Positions 50,685 through 59,444 of a stretch of DNA of 64,000 bases are shown here, piece by piece (position 1 is the stretch's first letter; each line of letters opens with the position of its first letter). The translations under genes and the position numbers were made by a program. Origin of the DNA: Nocardia speluncae NBRC 108251 (GTDB taxonomy: Bacteria; Actinomycetota; Actinomycetes; Mycobacteriales; Mycobacteriaceae); contig NZ_BDBZ01000007.1 of assembly GCF_001613245.1 (NCBI RefSeq), positions 434,001 to 498,000 of the forward strand. Reading direction: 5' to 3'. The notes under the pieces are model-generated. The model saw only the letters and a program-made list of their open reading frames with translations, ran no database searches and was not told where the DNA came from.

Positions 50685-51422
50685 TCACTCCACCCATGGT
50701 TCGGTGCGATCCTCTCGGCGCGGCTGCCGGCCGGTCCGGAACGGAGAGAGCGGGGCATCGACGAGGAGATATCGATTGAAGGCAGTGGTCAGCTCGTTGT
50801 TTTGCATGCGCCATGCCGAGAGGGCGGGATCTGTGCGTAGAGCTTTCTCCAGCTCGGCCCATTGAGCCCACGACGGTATTGCCCAGAGCACGAAGGCCTC
50901 ACTGTCGTTGGTCATCAATGTCTCCCAGGCTCCGGCGAGCCGCCAACCGAAGCGCTCGCAGAGCGGTACGGCGATCTCACGTACTTTGCGCAGGTATTCG
51001 GATGCTTGTCCGGGAGCGACGTGCACCTCGTCCTGGGCGTAGACATCGCCGGTCACTCCGGCACCGCAGAGATCCGCGGAAGTGGGGCTCCAGGGCGCAG
51101 GAAGCAGAAGACGATCGCGACCTCCCGAACGAAAATTTGCTGCGGTGGCCCACCATTTTGCGAGCTTCGGATCTTGCAGGGTTTCGTGTTGAAGCTCGTG
51201 CCGAAAGGATTCGGCGAGGCCGGAAAGTCCGTCTTCTTCCCAGATATTCACCACTTGCGGCCAGTATCCGGTACTTCCCACCACGCCCCAGACTCCGTAG
51301 CAACTCTGGTTGCGTTCTTCCTGTCCGATGGGGCTGAAATTGGCAGTCATATGGTACATGTACTTGTCACGGTTGTGGCCGATTATGTCGATGTACTCGT
51401 GGATGTAGATTTTGTCGTTCAT
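50685..51422 (-). CDS. NIPSNAP-like protein (two ferredoxin-like halves)
   Basis: A 245-residue protein. The first half begins KIYIHEYIDIIGHNRDKYMYHM and has GVWGVVGSTGYWPQVVNIWEEDGL. The second half has VYAQDEVHVAPGQASEYL and FVLWAIPSWAQWAELEKAL. Two such alpha/beta halves with WxxxxW(A) patterns are seen in NIPSNAP/dimeric-barrel proteins. No catalytic residue is known for the family. It lies between the amidohydrolase and SnoaL-like genes, so a role in the same pathway is likely. The last 20 residues are charged. Confidence 0.7.
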   Translation of the reverse strand: MNDKIYIHEYIDIIGHNRDKYMYHMTANFSPIGQEERNQSCYGVWGVVGSTGYWPQVVNIWEEDGLSGLAESFRHELQHETLQDPKLAKWWATAANFRSGGRDRLLLPAPWSPTSADLCGAGVTGDVYAQDEVHVAPGQASEYLRKVREIAVPLCERFGWRLAGAWETLMTNDSEAFVLWAIPSWAQWAELEKALRTDPALSAWRMQNNELTTAFNRYLLVDAPLSPFRTGRQPRREDRTEPWVE

Positions 51423-51556
51423 CTCGACCTTTCAAATGCGACCGTCCTGATATCTGATCGGTCCCATTCGATTCCGAACTGGATGGCAATATCGTTACGG
51501 CTGCCGGTGCCGTCGCCCCGGGAAGTGGTTCGGGGTAGGGGAGTCCGCGATCCCGT

Positions 51557-52750
51557 TCAGACCCTGTCCAGGCTCAACATTCGGATGGCATTGCCTCGAA
51601 GTATTTTGTATTTCTCTTCGTCACTCAATCCGAGGAGATGCTTCTCGGCAACAGTCTTCGACTCCGGCCACGTGGAATCGGTATGCGGGTAGTCGGTCTC
51701 GAAGGTGATGTTATCGATTCCGATAACATCGCGCGAGGCGATTCCGTGGTAGTCCTTGAAGAAGCAGCCGAATACGTTGCGCCGAAAATACTCCGAGGGC
51801 GGTTCCGGAGTGATTCCGTCGCGTCCCACCCATGCTCGGTGCTCTTCCCAGACGGTATCTGCGCGCTCGAGGAGGTACGGCAGCCAGCCGATCTGCCCCT
51901 CGGAATAGGCAAGTTTGAGCTGGGGGAATTGGACGAGCTTTCCGGAGAACAGCCAGTCTGCCAGCGATGTCATGGAGTTGTTGAAGGAGAGCGTGGCAGC
52001 AACGCCGTCCGGTGCATCCGCCGAGGTCGCAGGCATTCTCGACGAGGACCCGATATGCATGTTGATCACGGTGGACGTCTCTTCGCAGGCCTGGAAGAAC
52101 GGATCCCAGAACCCACTGTGGATACTCGGCAAGCCCAGATGTGCCGGAATTTCACTGAAGCACACAGCACGGACGCCGCGTTCGGCGTTACGCCGGACTT
52201 CGGCGGCAGCCAATTCGGCATCCCACAACGGCACAATGATCAGCGGAATCAGCACCCCGTTGCTGTCGCCACACCATTCCTCGACCATGTAGTTGTTGTA
52301 GGCCTTGATGCATTCCAGCCCCAACTCCCTGTCCGAGTTCTCGGTGAATGTCTGTCCACAGAACCGGGGAAAGGTCGGGAACGAGAGCGATCCGTCGACG
52401 TGGTTCGCGAGCATGTCTTTAGTGCGTTCGGCCGGGTCGTAGCATCCGGGGCGCATCTCGTCGTATGTCATCGGGGTCATGGTCATTTCCTCGCGGCTGA
52501 ACCCGACACCCGCTACGTGGCGTTTATGAACATATACGAGATCTTCGAACACCCAGCAGTCTGCCATCGGCCCGTCCGGGTCGAATGTCTGCTCGTATCG
52601 CCCGCCTCCGGTGTGCCGGATTTCGCCGATTCCACGACGCTCGACGCGGGGACCGTGCTCGCGATATTTTTTCGGCAGCCAGGTCTGCCATAAATGAGCG
52701 GGCTCGACGATGTGGTCGTCGACGCTGATGATTTTCGGGAGGTCTGACAT
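51557..52750 (-). CDS. amidohydrolase-2 (ACMSD-like) family protein
   Basis: A 397-residue metal-dependent hydrolase or decarboxylase. The N-terminal metal motif is ISVDDHIVEPAHLW; further ligands are probable in NMHIGSSSRMPAT (His, near residue 230) and FETDYPHTDSTWP (Asp, near 350). A YSEGQIGWLPYLLERAD motif is typical of this group. Members decarboxylate or hydrolyse aromatic or cyclic acids. The ATG at 52750 is the first start with domain similarity. It is the first gene of the minus-strand series and has a palindrome 26 bp upstream. Confidence 0.86.
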   Translation of the reverse strand: MSDLPKIISVDDHIVEPAHLWQTWLPKKYREHGPRVERRGIGEIRHTGGGRYEQTFDPDGPMADCWVFEDLVYVHKRHVAGVGFSREEMTMTPMTYDEMRPGCYDPAERTKDMLANHVDGSLSFPTFPRFCGQTFTENSDRELGLECIKAYNNYMVEEWCGDSNGVLIPLIIVPLWDAELAAAEVRRNAERGVRAVCFSEIPAHLGLPSIHSGFWDPFFQACEETSTVINMHIGSSSRMPATSADAPDGVAATLSFNNSMTSLADWLFSGKLVQFPQLKLAYSEGQIGWLPYLLERADTVWEEHRAWVGRDGITPEPPSEYFRRNVFGCFFKDYHGIASRDVIGIDNITFETDYPHTDSTWPESKTVAEKHLLGLSDEEKYKILRGNAIRMLSLDRV

Positions 52751-52776
52751 ATGAGTTCTATGCCTCTCTGACTCAA

Positions 52777-52793
52777 TCTGACTGATCGTCAGA
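52777..52793. promoter_or_regulatory. 17-bp palindrome before the amidohydrolase gene, TetR-type operator
   Basis: TCTGAC-TGATC-GTCAGA: perfect 6-bp arms with a 5-bp centre, 27 bp upstream of the amidohydrolase start codon. TGAC-N5-GTCA sites are common for TetR repressors. The TetR gene at the end of the series (42707-43366) is the natural candidate. Confidence 0.6.
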
Positions 52794-53192
52794 TCGCAGT
52801 TTGGCATAGAGTGAGCTGTGTGTCCAGCCTCACTTTTCCGTGAGCCCGCCTCGGCCGTGGGTGGACCGGTGCGGTGACCCACTCGCGGGAGTGCGGAAAC
52901 GCCCCCGTTTCGTCGAAAGAAGAGCGTGGATCGGGTCGGCCGCTACTGCGCCGCAATAGCGCCCGGGTGGCCTGGGTAGGAGACCGGAACTGTAGCTCTC
53001 GATCGAATCCTCGGTCACCGGATGTGGGCCCAAAGAGGCGGAATTGCATTCAATGCAATATTCGGCAGGTTGGTGAAACCACGGTTTGCGCTGGTGGCGG
53101 CCGTCCAATCGGGTTGGGGGACAGCTGAGGCGGTGGGGGTGACCTGGGGCTGACCTCTGATGCATCGTTGTTGCGCTGGATACAACAGTGGG
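52794..53192. other. gene-free stretch at the island border
   Basis: About 400 bp between the catabolic operon's operator and the integrase remnant. Frames on both strands are open but show no start with ribosome site and no motif. I see nothing supportable. Confidence 0.4.
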
Positions 53193-53734
53193 GTGACTTC
53201 GATTGCTCCTGGTTCGGCGCATCTGATGTTGGTGGACAACGTTGTGCATCTCGATCCGGCGCCGGCGGTGTTCGCGGCCATGTTGGAGGGGTGGCGGCGC
53301 CAGCAGTCGGCGCGGTTTCTCCGGGTGTCGACGATCGGGCCGCGGATCCAGCTCATCGAGCGGCTGGTGCGGTTTTCCGGGTTGTATCCGTGGCAGTGGA
53401 CGGCCGAGGAAGGTGAGGCGTTCATCGACTCGACCGGCTCATCGCCTCCGACGCCATCCACACGATGATCAGGCCCGCAGGACCCGGGCCCGCCTACCTG
53501 TTTCCCGGCCGGCCACCGAGCCGCCCGCGCCACCCCCACTCCTTGCGAGACGTGCTCACCGAGCACGGGCTTCCGATCCGGCCGGCCCGCAACACCGCCA
53601 TGATCACCGCTGCCGGAGAACTCCCACCCATGGTCATGAGCGACCTGTTCGGGATCGACCCCGGCACCGCCCAGAAATGGGCCCACTGCGCTCAGGCCGG
53701 CTGGGCAGACTACCTCGCCCACGTACACCCTTAA
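53193..53734 (+). pseudogene. tyrosine recombinase/integrase remnant
   Basis: Two fragments in different frames. The first (GTG 53193 to 53468) is an N-terminal SAM-like domain: LRVSTIGPRIQLIERLVRFSG, then PWQWTAEEGEAFI. The second (53465-53734) is a C-terminal piece: YLFPGRPPSRPRHPHSLRD, then ITAAGELPPMVMSDLFGIDP. The central catalytic part with the Arg-His-Arg residues is missing, so a large internal deletion plus frame change has killed the gene. It sits at the left edge of the arsenic genes and probably marks an old mobile element. Confidence 0.65.
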
Positions 53735-53754
53735 GGCTGCTGGGTTGGTGCCGG

Positions 53755-54114
53755 CTATCGGCAGCAGTTGGGGTCGAGGACCACGCAGAGCGCGGAGAGC
53801 GCGTCGCGGTGAACGCGGTGGATCACATTCATACCCTGGCGTTCGGAGTTCACGAGCCCGGCTTTGCGAAGTTGACCGAGATGGTGACTGACCGTCGATT
53901 CCGACAGCCCGACCGCGTCAGCGAGCTCCCCGCCGTTGCGTCCATCCTCGGGGCTGGCCAGCAGTAGCGACATCAGCTTGACCCGGACCGGATCCGCCAG
54001 GGCCTTCAGCCGGAGGGCGACATGCAGGGCGGCCTCATCATCGACCGGGCCCGCGGCTACGGGTGGGCAGCACAGGGGTGTGGTCATGTCGATCACGGGC
54101 AGTGCTTTGGGCAT
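53755..54114 (-). CDS. arsR: ArsR-family metalloregulator (arsenic locus, left)
   Basis: A 119-residue winged-helix repressor. LKALADPVRVKLMSLLLASPE begins the fold, and DAVGLSESTVSHHLGQLRKAGLV is the recognition helix. Cysteine pairs lie near the N-terminus (LCCPP) and at the C-terminus (NCCR), unlike the helix-3 CxC of the second ArsR. The ATG at 54114 is chosen: GTAGG is 9 bp upstream, while the ATG at 54123 sits on it. It diverges from the ArsI-like gene, with the shared promoter in 54115-54210, and should repress both until arsenic binds. Confidence 0.86.
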   Translation of the reverse strand: MPKALPVIDMTTPLCCPPVAAGPVDDEAALHVALRLKALADPVRVKLMSLLLASPEDGRNGGELADAVGLSESTVSHHLGQLRKAGLVNSERQGMNVIHRVHRDALSALCVVLDPNCCR

Positions 54115-54210
54115 GAAATCCATCCTACCTACTATGTTGACTTATGTCGAAAAGGTGGCAAACTAGGCGCTGTCAATCCTTCGATATATGTCACACAGGT
54201 GGTGGTCATG

Positions 54211-54714
54211 ATGTCACGTGTTCAGCTCGCACTCAACGTCGACGATCTGGAGCAGGCCGTCGAGTTCTACTCGACCCTGTTCGGAGTTCAGCCGGCGAAG
54301 CGCAAGCCCGGTTATGCGAACTTTGCGGTCACCGAGCCGCCGCTGAAGCTGGTCCTGCTCGAGAACCCCGGTCAGGGCGGCAGCGTGAATCACCTCGGGG
54401 TGGAGGTGGAGTCTTCGGAGAAGGTGCACGCCGAGATCGCGCGTCTGTCGGAGGCGGGCCTGTTCACCGAGGAGCAGATCGCGACCACGTGTTGCTTTGC
54501 CACCCAGGACAAGGTGTGGGTGACCGGCCCGAACTCCGAGCGGTGGGAGGTCTACACCGTGCTGGCCGATACCGAGCATTTCGGCACCGAGCCCCGGTTC
54601 GCCGACAAGGACGACGCTGAGGCGGTGCAGGCATGCTGCGGAACCGGCAGCAGCGATTCCACACCGGAGACGGAGTCGACGGTGGCGTGCTGCGCGCCGG
54701 CCGCCGCTCAGTAG
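54211..54714 (+). CDS. arsI: ArsI/CadI-family VOC protein
   Basis: A 167-residue vicinal-oxygen-chelate protein. It starts MSRVQLALNVDDLEQAVEFY. NHLGVEVES holds a metal-ligand His (His61) and the paired cysteines TTCCFATQDKVWV (Cys94-95) are those that bind organoarsenicals in ArsI. ArsI breaks the C-As bond of trivalent methylarsenicals; CadI is the cadmium-induced relative. A Cys-rich tail with two further CC pairs (QACCG, VACCAP) follows. ATG 54208 is also possible. It is the first gene of the plus-strand arm. Confidence 0.86.
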   Translation: MSRVQLALNVDDLEQAVEFYSTLFGVQPAKRKPGYANFAVTEPPLKLVLLENPGQGGSVNHLGVEVESSEKVHAEIARLSEAGLFTEEQIATTCCFATQDKVWVTGPNSERWEVYTVLADTEHFGTEPRFADKDDAEAVQACCGTGSSDSTPETESTVACCAPAAAQ

Positions 54715-54730
54715 ACGCCAGAGTCTCGGC

Positions 54731-55960
54731 GTGACCGATGTGGAGACCGCGCCCGCGGCAGCGGTAGGTGGGTTGTCGCGGGCGGGGCGCCGCCGGGTGC
54801 TGGCGGTGCTGTGCCTGACCCAGATATCGAGCTGGGGGATTCTGTATTACGCGTTTCCGGTGTTGTCGGTGTCGATCACCCGGAATACGGGGTGGTCGGC
54901 GCCGGTGATCACCGCCGCGTTCTCGCTCGGCCAGCTCGCGACCGCGCTCACCGGGATCCCGGTCGGCGCGATCATCGACCGGGCCGGCCCGCGGAAAGTG
55001 ATGACGGCCGGATCGATCCTCGCCGTGGCCGCGCTGGTCGCGATCGCGTCCGCGCCGAATCTGGCCGTGTTCTACCTCGGCTGGCTGGCGGCGGGTGTGG
55101 CGATGGGAGCGGTGTTGTATCCGCCGGCGTTCGCGGCGTTGACCCGCTGGTGGGGGCCGCAGAGTGTGACCGCGCTGATGATCCTCACCCTCGCCGGTGG
55201 CTTGGCATCCACGGTGTTCGCGCCGCTCACTTCCGCTCTGGACACCAGTATCGAGTGGCGCGGCGCCTATCTCGTCCTCGCTGCGGTCCTGGCGGTGCTG
55301 ACGATCCCGGCGCATTGGTTCGGGTTACGGGCGCTGTGGCCGGAGCCACCGGCCCCGACCGTGGCTGCGCATGCCGACCACTCGCAGATTGCGCGCAGCC
55401 CACGCTTCGCTGCGCTGGTGGTGACCATGTGCCTGGCGGCGTTCGCGAGCTTCGCCGGCATCTTCAACCTCGTCGCTCTCCTCCAGGAACGAGGCTTCAG
55501 CCCCGGGCTCGCCGCGACCGCGCTCGGGCTCGGCGGTGCCGGGCAGGTGTTGGGCCGCATCGGATATCTGCCGCTGGCCCGATACACCGGGGCCACCGCC
55601 CGCACCGTGGTGGTGCTGGCCGCGCTCGCCGCCTCGACCGCGCTGCTCGGGGTGGTGTCGGCGGCGATCGTGTTGATCGCGGTCGCGATCGGTGCCGGGC
55701 TGGTGCGCGGGATCTTCACGCTGATCCAGGCCACCGCGATCACCGACCGCTGGGGCACCACCCACTACGGCCGGCTCAACGGCCTGCTGTCCGCTCCCGT
55801 GGTGATCGTGTCCGCGCTGGCCCCGTGGGCGGGCACCGTGCTCTCGGCGTGGACCGGCAGCTACGCCCACACCTACCTCATCCTCGGCGCCGTCGCCGCC
55901 CTCGCCGCGGTGATCGCGCCTCTCACCGGAATCCGTGTTTCGAAGAAAGAGATGTTGTGA
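54731..55960 (+). CDS. MFS transporter in the arsenic locus
   Basis: A 409-residue membrane protein with about 12 segments. LCLTQISSWGILYYAFPVLS is typical of MFS_1/OFA-like exporters, and GAIIDRAGPRKVMTAGS is motif A near residue 78. The GTG start is 16 bp after the ArsI stop. The end overlaps the ArsO-like gene by GTGA. In similar loci such MFS proteins export arsenicals (ArsK- or ArsJ-like); which species is moved cannot be told from the sequence. Confidence 0.84.
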   Translation: MTDVETAPAAAVGGLSRAGRRRVLAVLCLTQISSWGILYYAFPVLSVSITRNTGWSAPVITAAFSLGQLATALTGIPVGAIIDRAGPRKVMTAGSILAVAALVAIASAPNLAVFYLGWLAAGVAMGAVLYPPAFAALTRWWGPQSVTALMILTLAGGLASTVFAPLTSALDTSIEWRGAYLVLAAVLAVLTIPAHWFGLRALWPEPPAPTVAAHADHSQIARSPRFAALVVTMCLAAFASFAGIFNLVALLQERGFSPGLAATALGLGGAGQVLGRIGYLPLARYTGATARTVVVLAALAASTALLGVVSAAIVLIAVAIGAGLVRGIFTLIQATAITDRWGTTHYGRLNGLLSAPVVIVSALAPWAGTVLSAWTGSYAHTYLILGAVAALAAVIAPLTGIRVSKKEML

Positions 55961-57039
55961 CAAGCGAATACGACTATGACGCGGTGGTCATCGGCGGCGG
56001 CCAATCCGGCCTGGCCGCCACTCACCACCTCACCGCTCGCCGCCTGAACACCGCGATCCTCGAAGCCACTGGGGAGGCGACCGGATCGTGGCCGCGGTAC
56101 TACGACAGCCTGACCCTGTTCTCCCCGGCCCGCTACAGCGCCCTACCCGGGCGCCGATTCCCCGGTAATCCGGACCGGTACCCGCACCGCGACGAAGTGA
56201 TCGACTATCTGCGCTCCTACGCCGCGGCCCTGGACGCGGAGATCCACACCAGCACTCCCGTCGAATCCGTCACGTCCACCGGCGGTGAGGGATTCGCGGT
56301 CACCACCGGTACAGGTGCGGTGTTCACCGCACCGCGGGTGATCGCGGCGACCGGGTCGTTCGGGTCCCCGTTCCTGCCCGCCGTGCCTGGCCGGGACGAG
56401 TTCGGCGGCCGGGTCCTGCACGCCAGCGAATACCGTCACCCGGCTGAGTTCGCCGACCAGCAGGTGGTCGTGGTGGGCGCGGGGAACTCCGCAGTGCAGA
56501 TCGCCGCCGAACTCGCCGGCCACGCGCAGGTGGTGCTGGCCAGTAGGGCGCCGGTGAAATTCGTGCCGCAACGTCCCCTGGGCCGGGATGTGCATTTCTG
56601 GTTCACCCTCACCGGATTCGACGCCGCCCCGCTGGGCCGGATCGTGAAACAGGCGCCGACCCAGCCGGTGCTCGACGAAGGCCGCTACCGCGCGGCCCTC
56701 GCCGCCGGGAAACCGGAACGGCGAGAAATGTTCACCGCCTTCACCTCCGAGGGGGTGGTGTGGCCGGACAGCACTCGGACCCCGGTAGATGCGGTCGTCT
56801 TCGCCACCGGCTACCGCCCGCACCTGCCCTATCTCGCCGGAACCGGGGCGCTGGCCGATACCGGGGTGGCGCGGCAGCGCCAAGGCATGTCGCTCACCCA
56901 TCCTGGGCTGGGTTTCCTCGGGTTGGAGTGGCAGCGCACCCCGTCGTCGAACTCGCTGCGCGGGGTCGGCCGGGACGCGGCCTATCTGGTGCGGCGGCTC
57001 CGGCCGGCGACGGCACAGCAGCGGGAGCACGCGCGGTGA
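55957..57039 (+). CDS. arsO: FAD-dependent monooxygenase, ArsO-like
   Basis: A 360-residue flavoprotein. It has an FAD loop VIGGGQSGLAATH (residues 9-21), a NADPH loop VVGAGNSAVQIA (near 170), and FATGYRPHLPYL near 286. The RYYDSLTLFSPARYSALPG segment is typical of the ArsO/YhaO-type flavin monooxygenases of arsenic operons. It starts at the GTGA overlap with the MFS gene and itself overlaps the hydrolase gene by GTGA. Its reaction in arsenic detoxification is not settled in general; the family name is by resemblance and context. Confidence 0.8.
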   Translation: MTSEYDYDAVVIGGGQSGLAATHHLTARRLNTAILEATGEATGSWPRYYDSLTLFSPARYSALPGRRFPGNPDRYPHRDEVIDYLRSYAAALDAEIHTSTPVESVTSTGGEGFAVTTGTGAVFTAPRVIAATGSFGSPFLPAVPGRDEFGGRVLHASEYRHPAEFADQQVVVVGAGNSAVQIAAELAGHAQVVLASRAPVKFVPQRPLGRDVHFWFTLTGFDAAPLGRIVKQAPTQPVLDEGRYRAALAAGKPERREMFTAFTSEGVVWPDSTRTPVDAVVFATGYRPHLPYLAGTGALADTGVARQRQGMSLTHPGLGFLGLEWQRTPSSNSLRGVGRDAAYLVRRLRPATAQQREHAR

Positions 57040-57842
57040 CCCCCGCACCGCTGAGTACCGCCCCGCAGACGCTGGTCCGCGGCGGCCGCGCGATATCCGC
57101 AGATGGCACTCCGATCACCTATCTGACCCGCGGTGTCGGGCCGATGCTGCTGGCGGTGCACGGTGGCTTGGGCAGCGCGGTGAGCATGCTGGCGCTGGCC
57201 GGCCACCTCGCCGAGCACTACACGGTGGTCGCAGTGAATTGCCGTGGTCACGGTACCTCTGGTGTTCCGCAGTCACCGCCGGGTATTGGGCACGAGGTCG
57301 CCGACATCACCGCGGTGATCGACGCACTCGGACCGATCGAAGTGCTGTTCGGCTACTCCTTCGGCGCGGTCCTGGCCCTGGAAACCGCACTGCGCGCACC
57401 GGATCGGGTGCCGCGTCTGGCGGTCTACGAGCCACCGTTGCCGGTCACCTACCCGATCCCGGATTTCGCGGCGGTGGACGCGGCGATCACGGGCGGGGAC
57501 TACGAACGCCTGATCCTGGACGCCTCCGCAGAATCCGGCGGACTCTCCCCGGCCGAGCTGGCCGCGCTGCGCAGCGATCCATTGTGGTGGCACAAGGTCG
57601 CCCAGGCCCCGACTCTGGCGGCGACGTTGCGGGTGCTGGCCGATCTGGATCCCGACGTGAGCCGCTACACCGCGATCACCGCCCCGACCACAGTGATCAC
57701 CGGCACCACCAGCGCCGACTACCTCCTCGACGCCGCCGACCGGCTCACCGGCGCGCTGCCGACCGCGACACGGAAAACCCTGCCGGGACAAGGCCATCAC
57801 GTCGACCCCGGCGCCCTGGCCCACGCCCTGCTCCCGGACTAG
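57036..57842 (+). CDS. alpha/beta hydrolase in the arsenic locus
   Basis: A 268-residue hydrolase. The oxyanion strand is AVHGGLGSAVS, the nucleophile elbow GYSFGAVLAL (Ser near residue 109), and the catalytic His is in GQGHHVDPG. The acid is probably Asp in TTSADYLLD. It starts at GTGA within the ArsO-like stop and converges with the aquaporin gene, their stop codons sharing bases 57839-57842. Its substrate is unknown; the tight overlap shows it belongs to the plus-strand arsenic arm. Confidence 0.82.
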   Translation: MTPAPLSTAPQTLVRGGRAISADGTPITYLTRGVGPMLLAVHGGLGSAVSMLALAGHLAEHYTVVAVNCRGHGTSGVPQSPPGIGHEVADITAVIDALGPIEVLFGYSFGAVLALETALRAPDRVPRLAVYEPPLPVTYPIPDFAAVDAAITGGDYERLILDASAESGGLSPAELAALRSDPLWWHKVAQAPTLAATLRVLADLDPDVSRYTAITAPTTVITGTTSADYLLDAADRLTGALPTATRKTLPGQGHHVDPGALAHALLPD

Positions 57843-58547
57843 ACAGTGAGTGTGTCGAGGCGACGGCCGATATCCGGCCACAAGGCGGTGGCGACCCCGT
57901 AGCCGACGAGGCAACCACCCAGCTGACAGACCACGGGCACCAACCCGGTCGCCGGATCCAGTCCGAGCACGACCGCACCCGTGACCACGACAGGGTTACC
58001 GAGGAAACCCGCCCCCGACACCAGGAACACCGCGGCAGCCAGTGCGCTGGCACCGGCCGCGGACATTCTCAAGGTCGGGGTGCGGGCGGCAGCGAAGAAG
58101 CGAGATGACCGCCGCCGCGGCGGCGGTCATCTCGCTCAACGCGTGCACACCGCCCGGGGCGGGCACCGCCGGCAGGGGGATCCCGGCCAGGAGGTACCCC
58201 GCGACTACACCACCGGCCACGGCTGTCGCTGCACCTACCTGGATGAGGAGGTGGCCGGCGAGCTGAGCGCCGGAAAGGCTTCGGCGGCGTTCGAGTAGGG
58301 CATCGGCCACCATCAGCAGCGGGTTCCACTGTGGGGCCCGGCTCCGGAAAAGCCCGGTGCCCACAGCCAGGAACGTGACCGTCACGGCTGCGGCGAGCCC
58401 TGCCCGTGCCGGCCCAGTGCCGACCAGATGCGCTGCCCACCAGCCCGTCACCGGCGCCGCCATCACCGCACCGGTACCGAGCAGGTCCGCGCTATATCGC
58501 GTAGCCGCCCATGCATCGAGGCTCGGTGCGGGCGTGGCGCTGGTCAT
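57839..58547 (-). pseudogene. aquaporin/MIP-family channel (AqpS/GlpF-like), frameshifted
   Basis: Two minus-strand frames together make one aquaporin. The first (from ATG 58547) holds the first half with the pore NPx motif as QWNPLL. The second (ending 57841) holds SAAGASALAAAVFLVSGAGFLGNPVVVTG with the second NPx motif. The frame changes between HALSEMTAAAAAV and FFAAARTPTLRM, exactly where a 38-bp perfect palindrome (58099-58136) lies. In arsenic operons such channels let arsenite out. As read, the protein would be truncated; a sequencing slip in the hairpin is an alternative. Confidence 0.75.
58099..58136. repeat. 38-bp perfect palindrome inside the aquaporin gene
   Basis: Two 19-bp arms without spacer, beginning AGCGAGATGACC and centred on CCGCCGCGGCGG. 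It coincides with the aquaporin frame break. Perfect spacer-free palindromes of this size are rare inside genes. Confidence 0.85.
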
Positions 58548-58582
58548 CACCTTCTCCCTCGACCGTGGCCGGCGAGTGTGGT

Positions 58583-59008
58583 TCAGGCGTGGGCGGGCAG
58601 CAACTCGGCGATGAGCGCCTCGACGCGGGCGCGGATCTCGTCCCGGATCGGGCGCACCGCCTCCACGCCTTTGCCGGCGGGATCTTCCAGGTCCCAGTCG
58701 CGGTAGCTGATACCGGGGAATACCGGGCAGGTGTCACCGCAACCCATGGTGATCACCACCGTGGACGATTCCACCGCGTCGGAGGTGAGGATCTTCGGTG
58801 CCTGGGCAGTGATGTCGATCCCGACCTCGGCCATGGCCTCGACAGCGGCGGGATTCAGGTGTTCGGCGGGCGCGCTGCCCGCGGAGCGGACCTCGATCGC
58901 GCCATCGGCGAGGTGGGTGAGGAACCCGGCGGCCATCTGGGAGCGCCCGGCATTGTGGACGCAGACGAACAACACACTCGGTGTGGTCACAGGGACAGCT
59001 TCTTTCAC
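58583..59008 (-). CDS. arsC: arsenate reductase, thioredoxin-coupled LMW-phosphatase type
   Basis: A 141-residue enzyme. The P-loop CVHNAGRS (Cys16, Arg22) is the phosphatase-like active site, and MGCGDTCPVF supplies the two further redox cysteines (Cys90, Cys94). It reduces arsenate to arsenite, which Acr3 then exports. The GTG at 59008 overlaps the stop of the upstream arsC-like frame by GTGA; a GTG at 58990 is an alternative start. It is intact, unlike its neighbour. Confidence 0.9.
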   Translation of the reverse strand: MKEAVPVTTPSVLFVCVHNAGRSQMAAGFLTHLADGAIEVRSAGSAPAEHLNPAAVEAMAEVGIDITAQAPKILTSDAVESSTVVITMGCGDTCPVFPGISYRDWDLEDPAGKGVEAVRPIRDEIRARVEALIAELLPAHA

Positions 59009-59444
59009 ACGATGGGGACGTCGAGCTCGGCGAGCAGGGCGCGGACACGGGTTTCGATCTCTGCGCGGATCGGCCGGATCGCGGCGACATCGAGGCCGGC
59101 GGGGTCATACCCTCGATCCCGCGCTGTGACGGTTCTTCGGTCTCCCACCGCCGCACCGGCACACCGGGCGGGGTATCGAGGTCGGCTTCCCGGCCGAGAA
59201 CGACGACCAGGTCTGCGGTGTGCAGCAGCAGCGGATCCACCGGTTTCGGCGATTCGCCCGCAATGTCGACGCCGACCTCGGCCCCGGCGGCCACCGACAA
59301 CGCATTGAGCTTCGTAGACGGGTCGGTGCCCGCTGAGAGCGCGACGACCCGGCCGGCCGCGGCATGGTGCATCAGCCCGGCCGCCATCTGCGATTTGCCG
59401 CTGTTGCGGGCGCAGACGAACAGCACCGTCGGGGCCGTGGTCAT
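59005..59444 (-). pseudogene. second arsC-like LMW phosphatase, single-base frameshift
   Basis: From ATG 59444 the frame reads TVLFVCARNSGKSQMAAGLM and runs well to SQRGIEGM. A base then seems missing near 59105-59115: shifting frame gives DPAGLDVAAIRPIRAEIET and an end DVPIV whose TGA overlaps the next gene's start. With one base added the gene is 147 codons, exactly the normal length. The P-loop CARNSGK has Lys where phosphatases have Arg. It is either a fresh pseudogene or a sequence error. Confidence 0.78.

Noticed and set aside
54811..55956. Long open frame upstream of the ArsO-like GTG
   Set aside because: It is the shadow of the MFS gene; the flavoprotein similarity begins only at 55957, which also gives the GTGA overlap.
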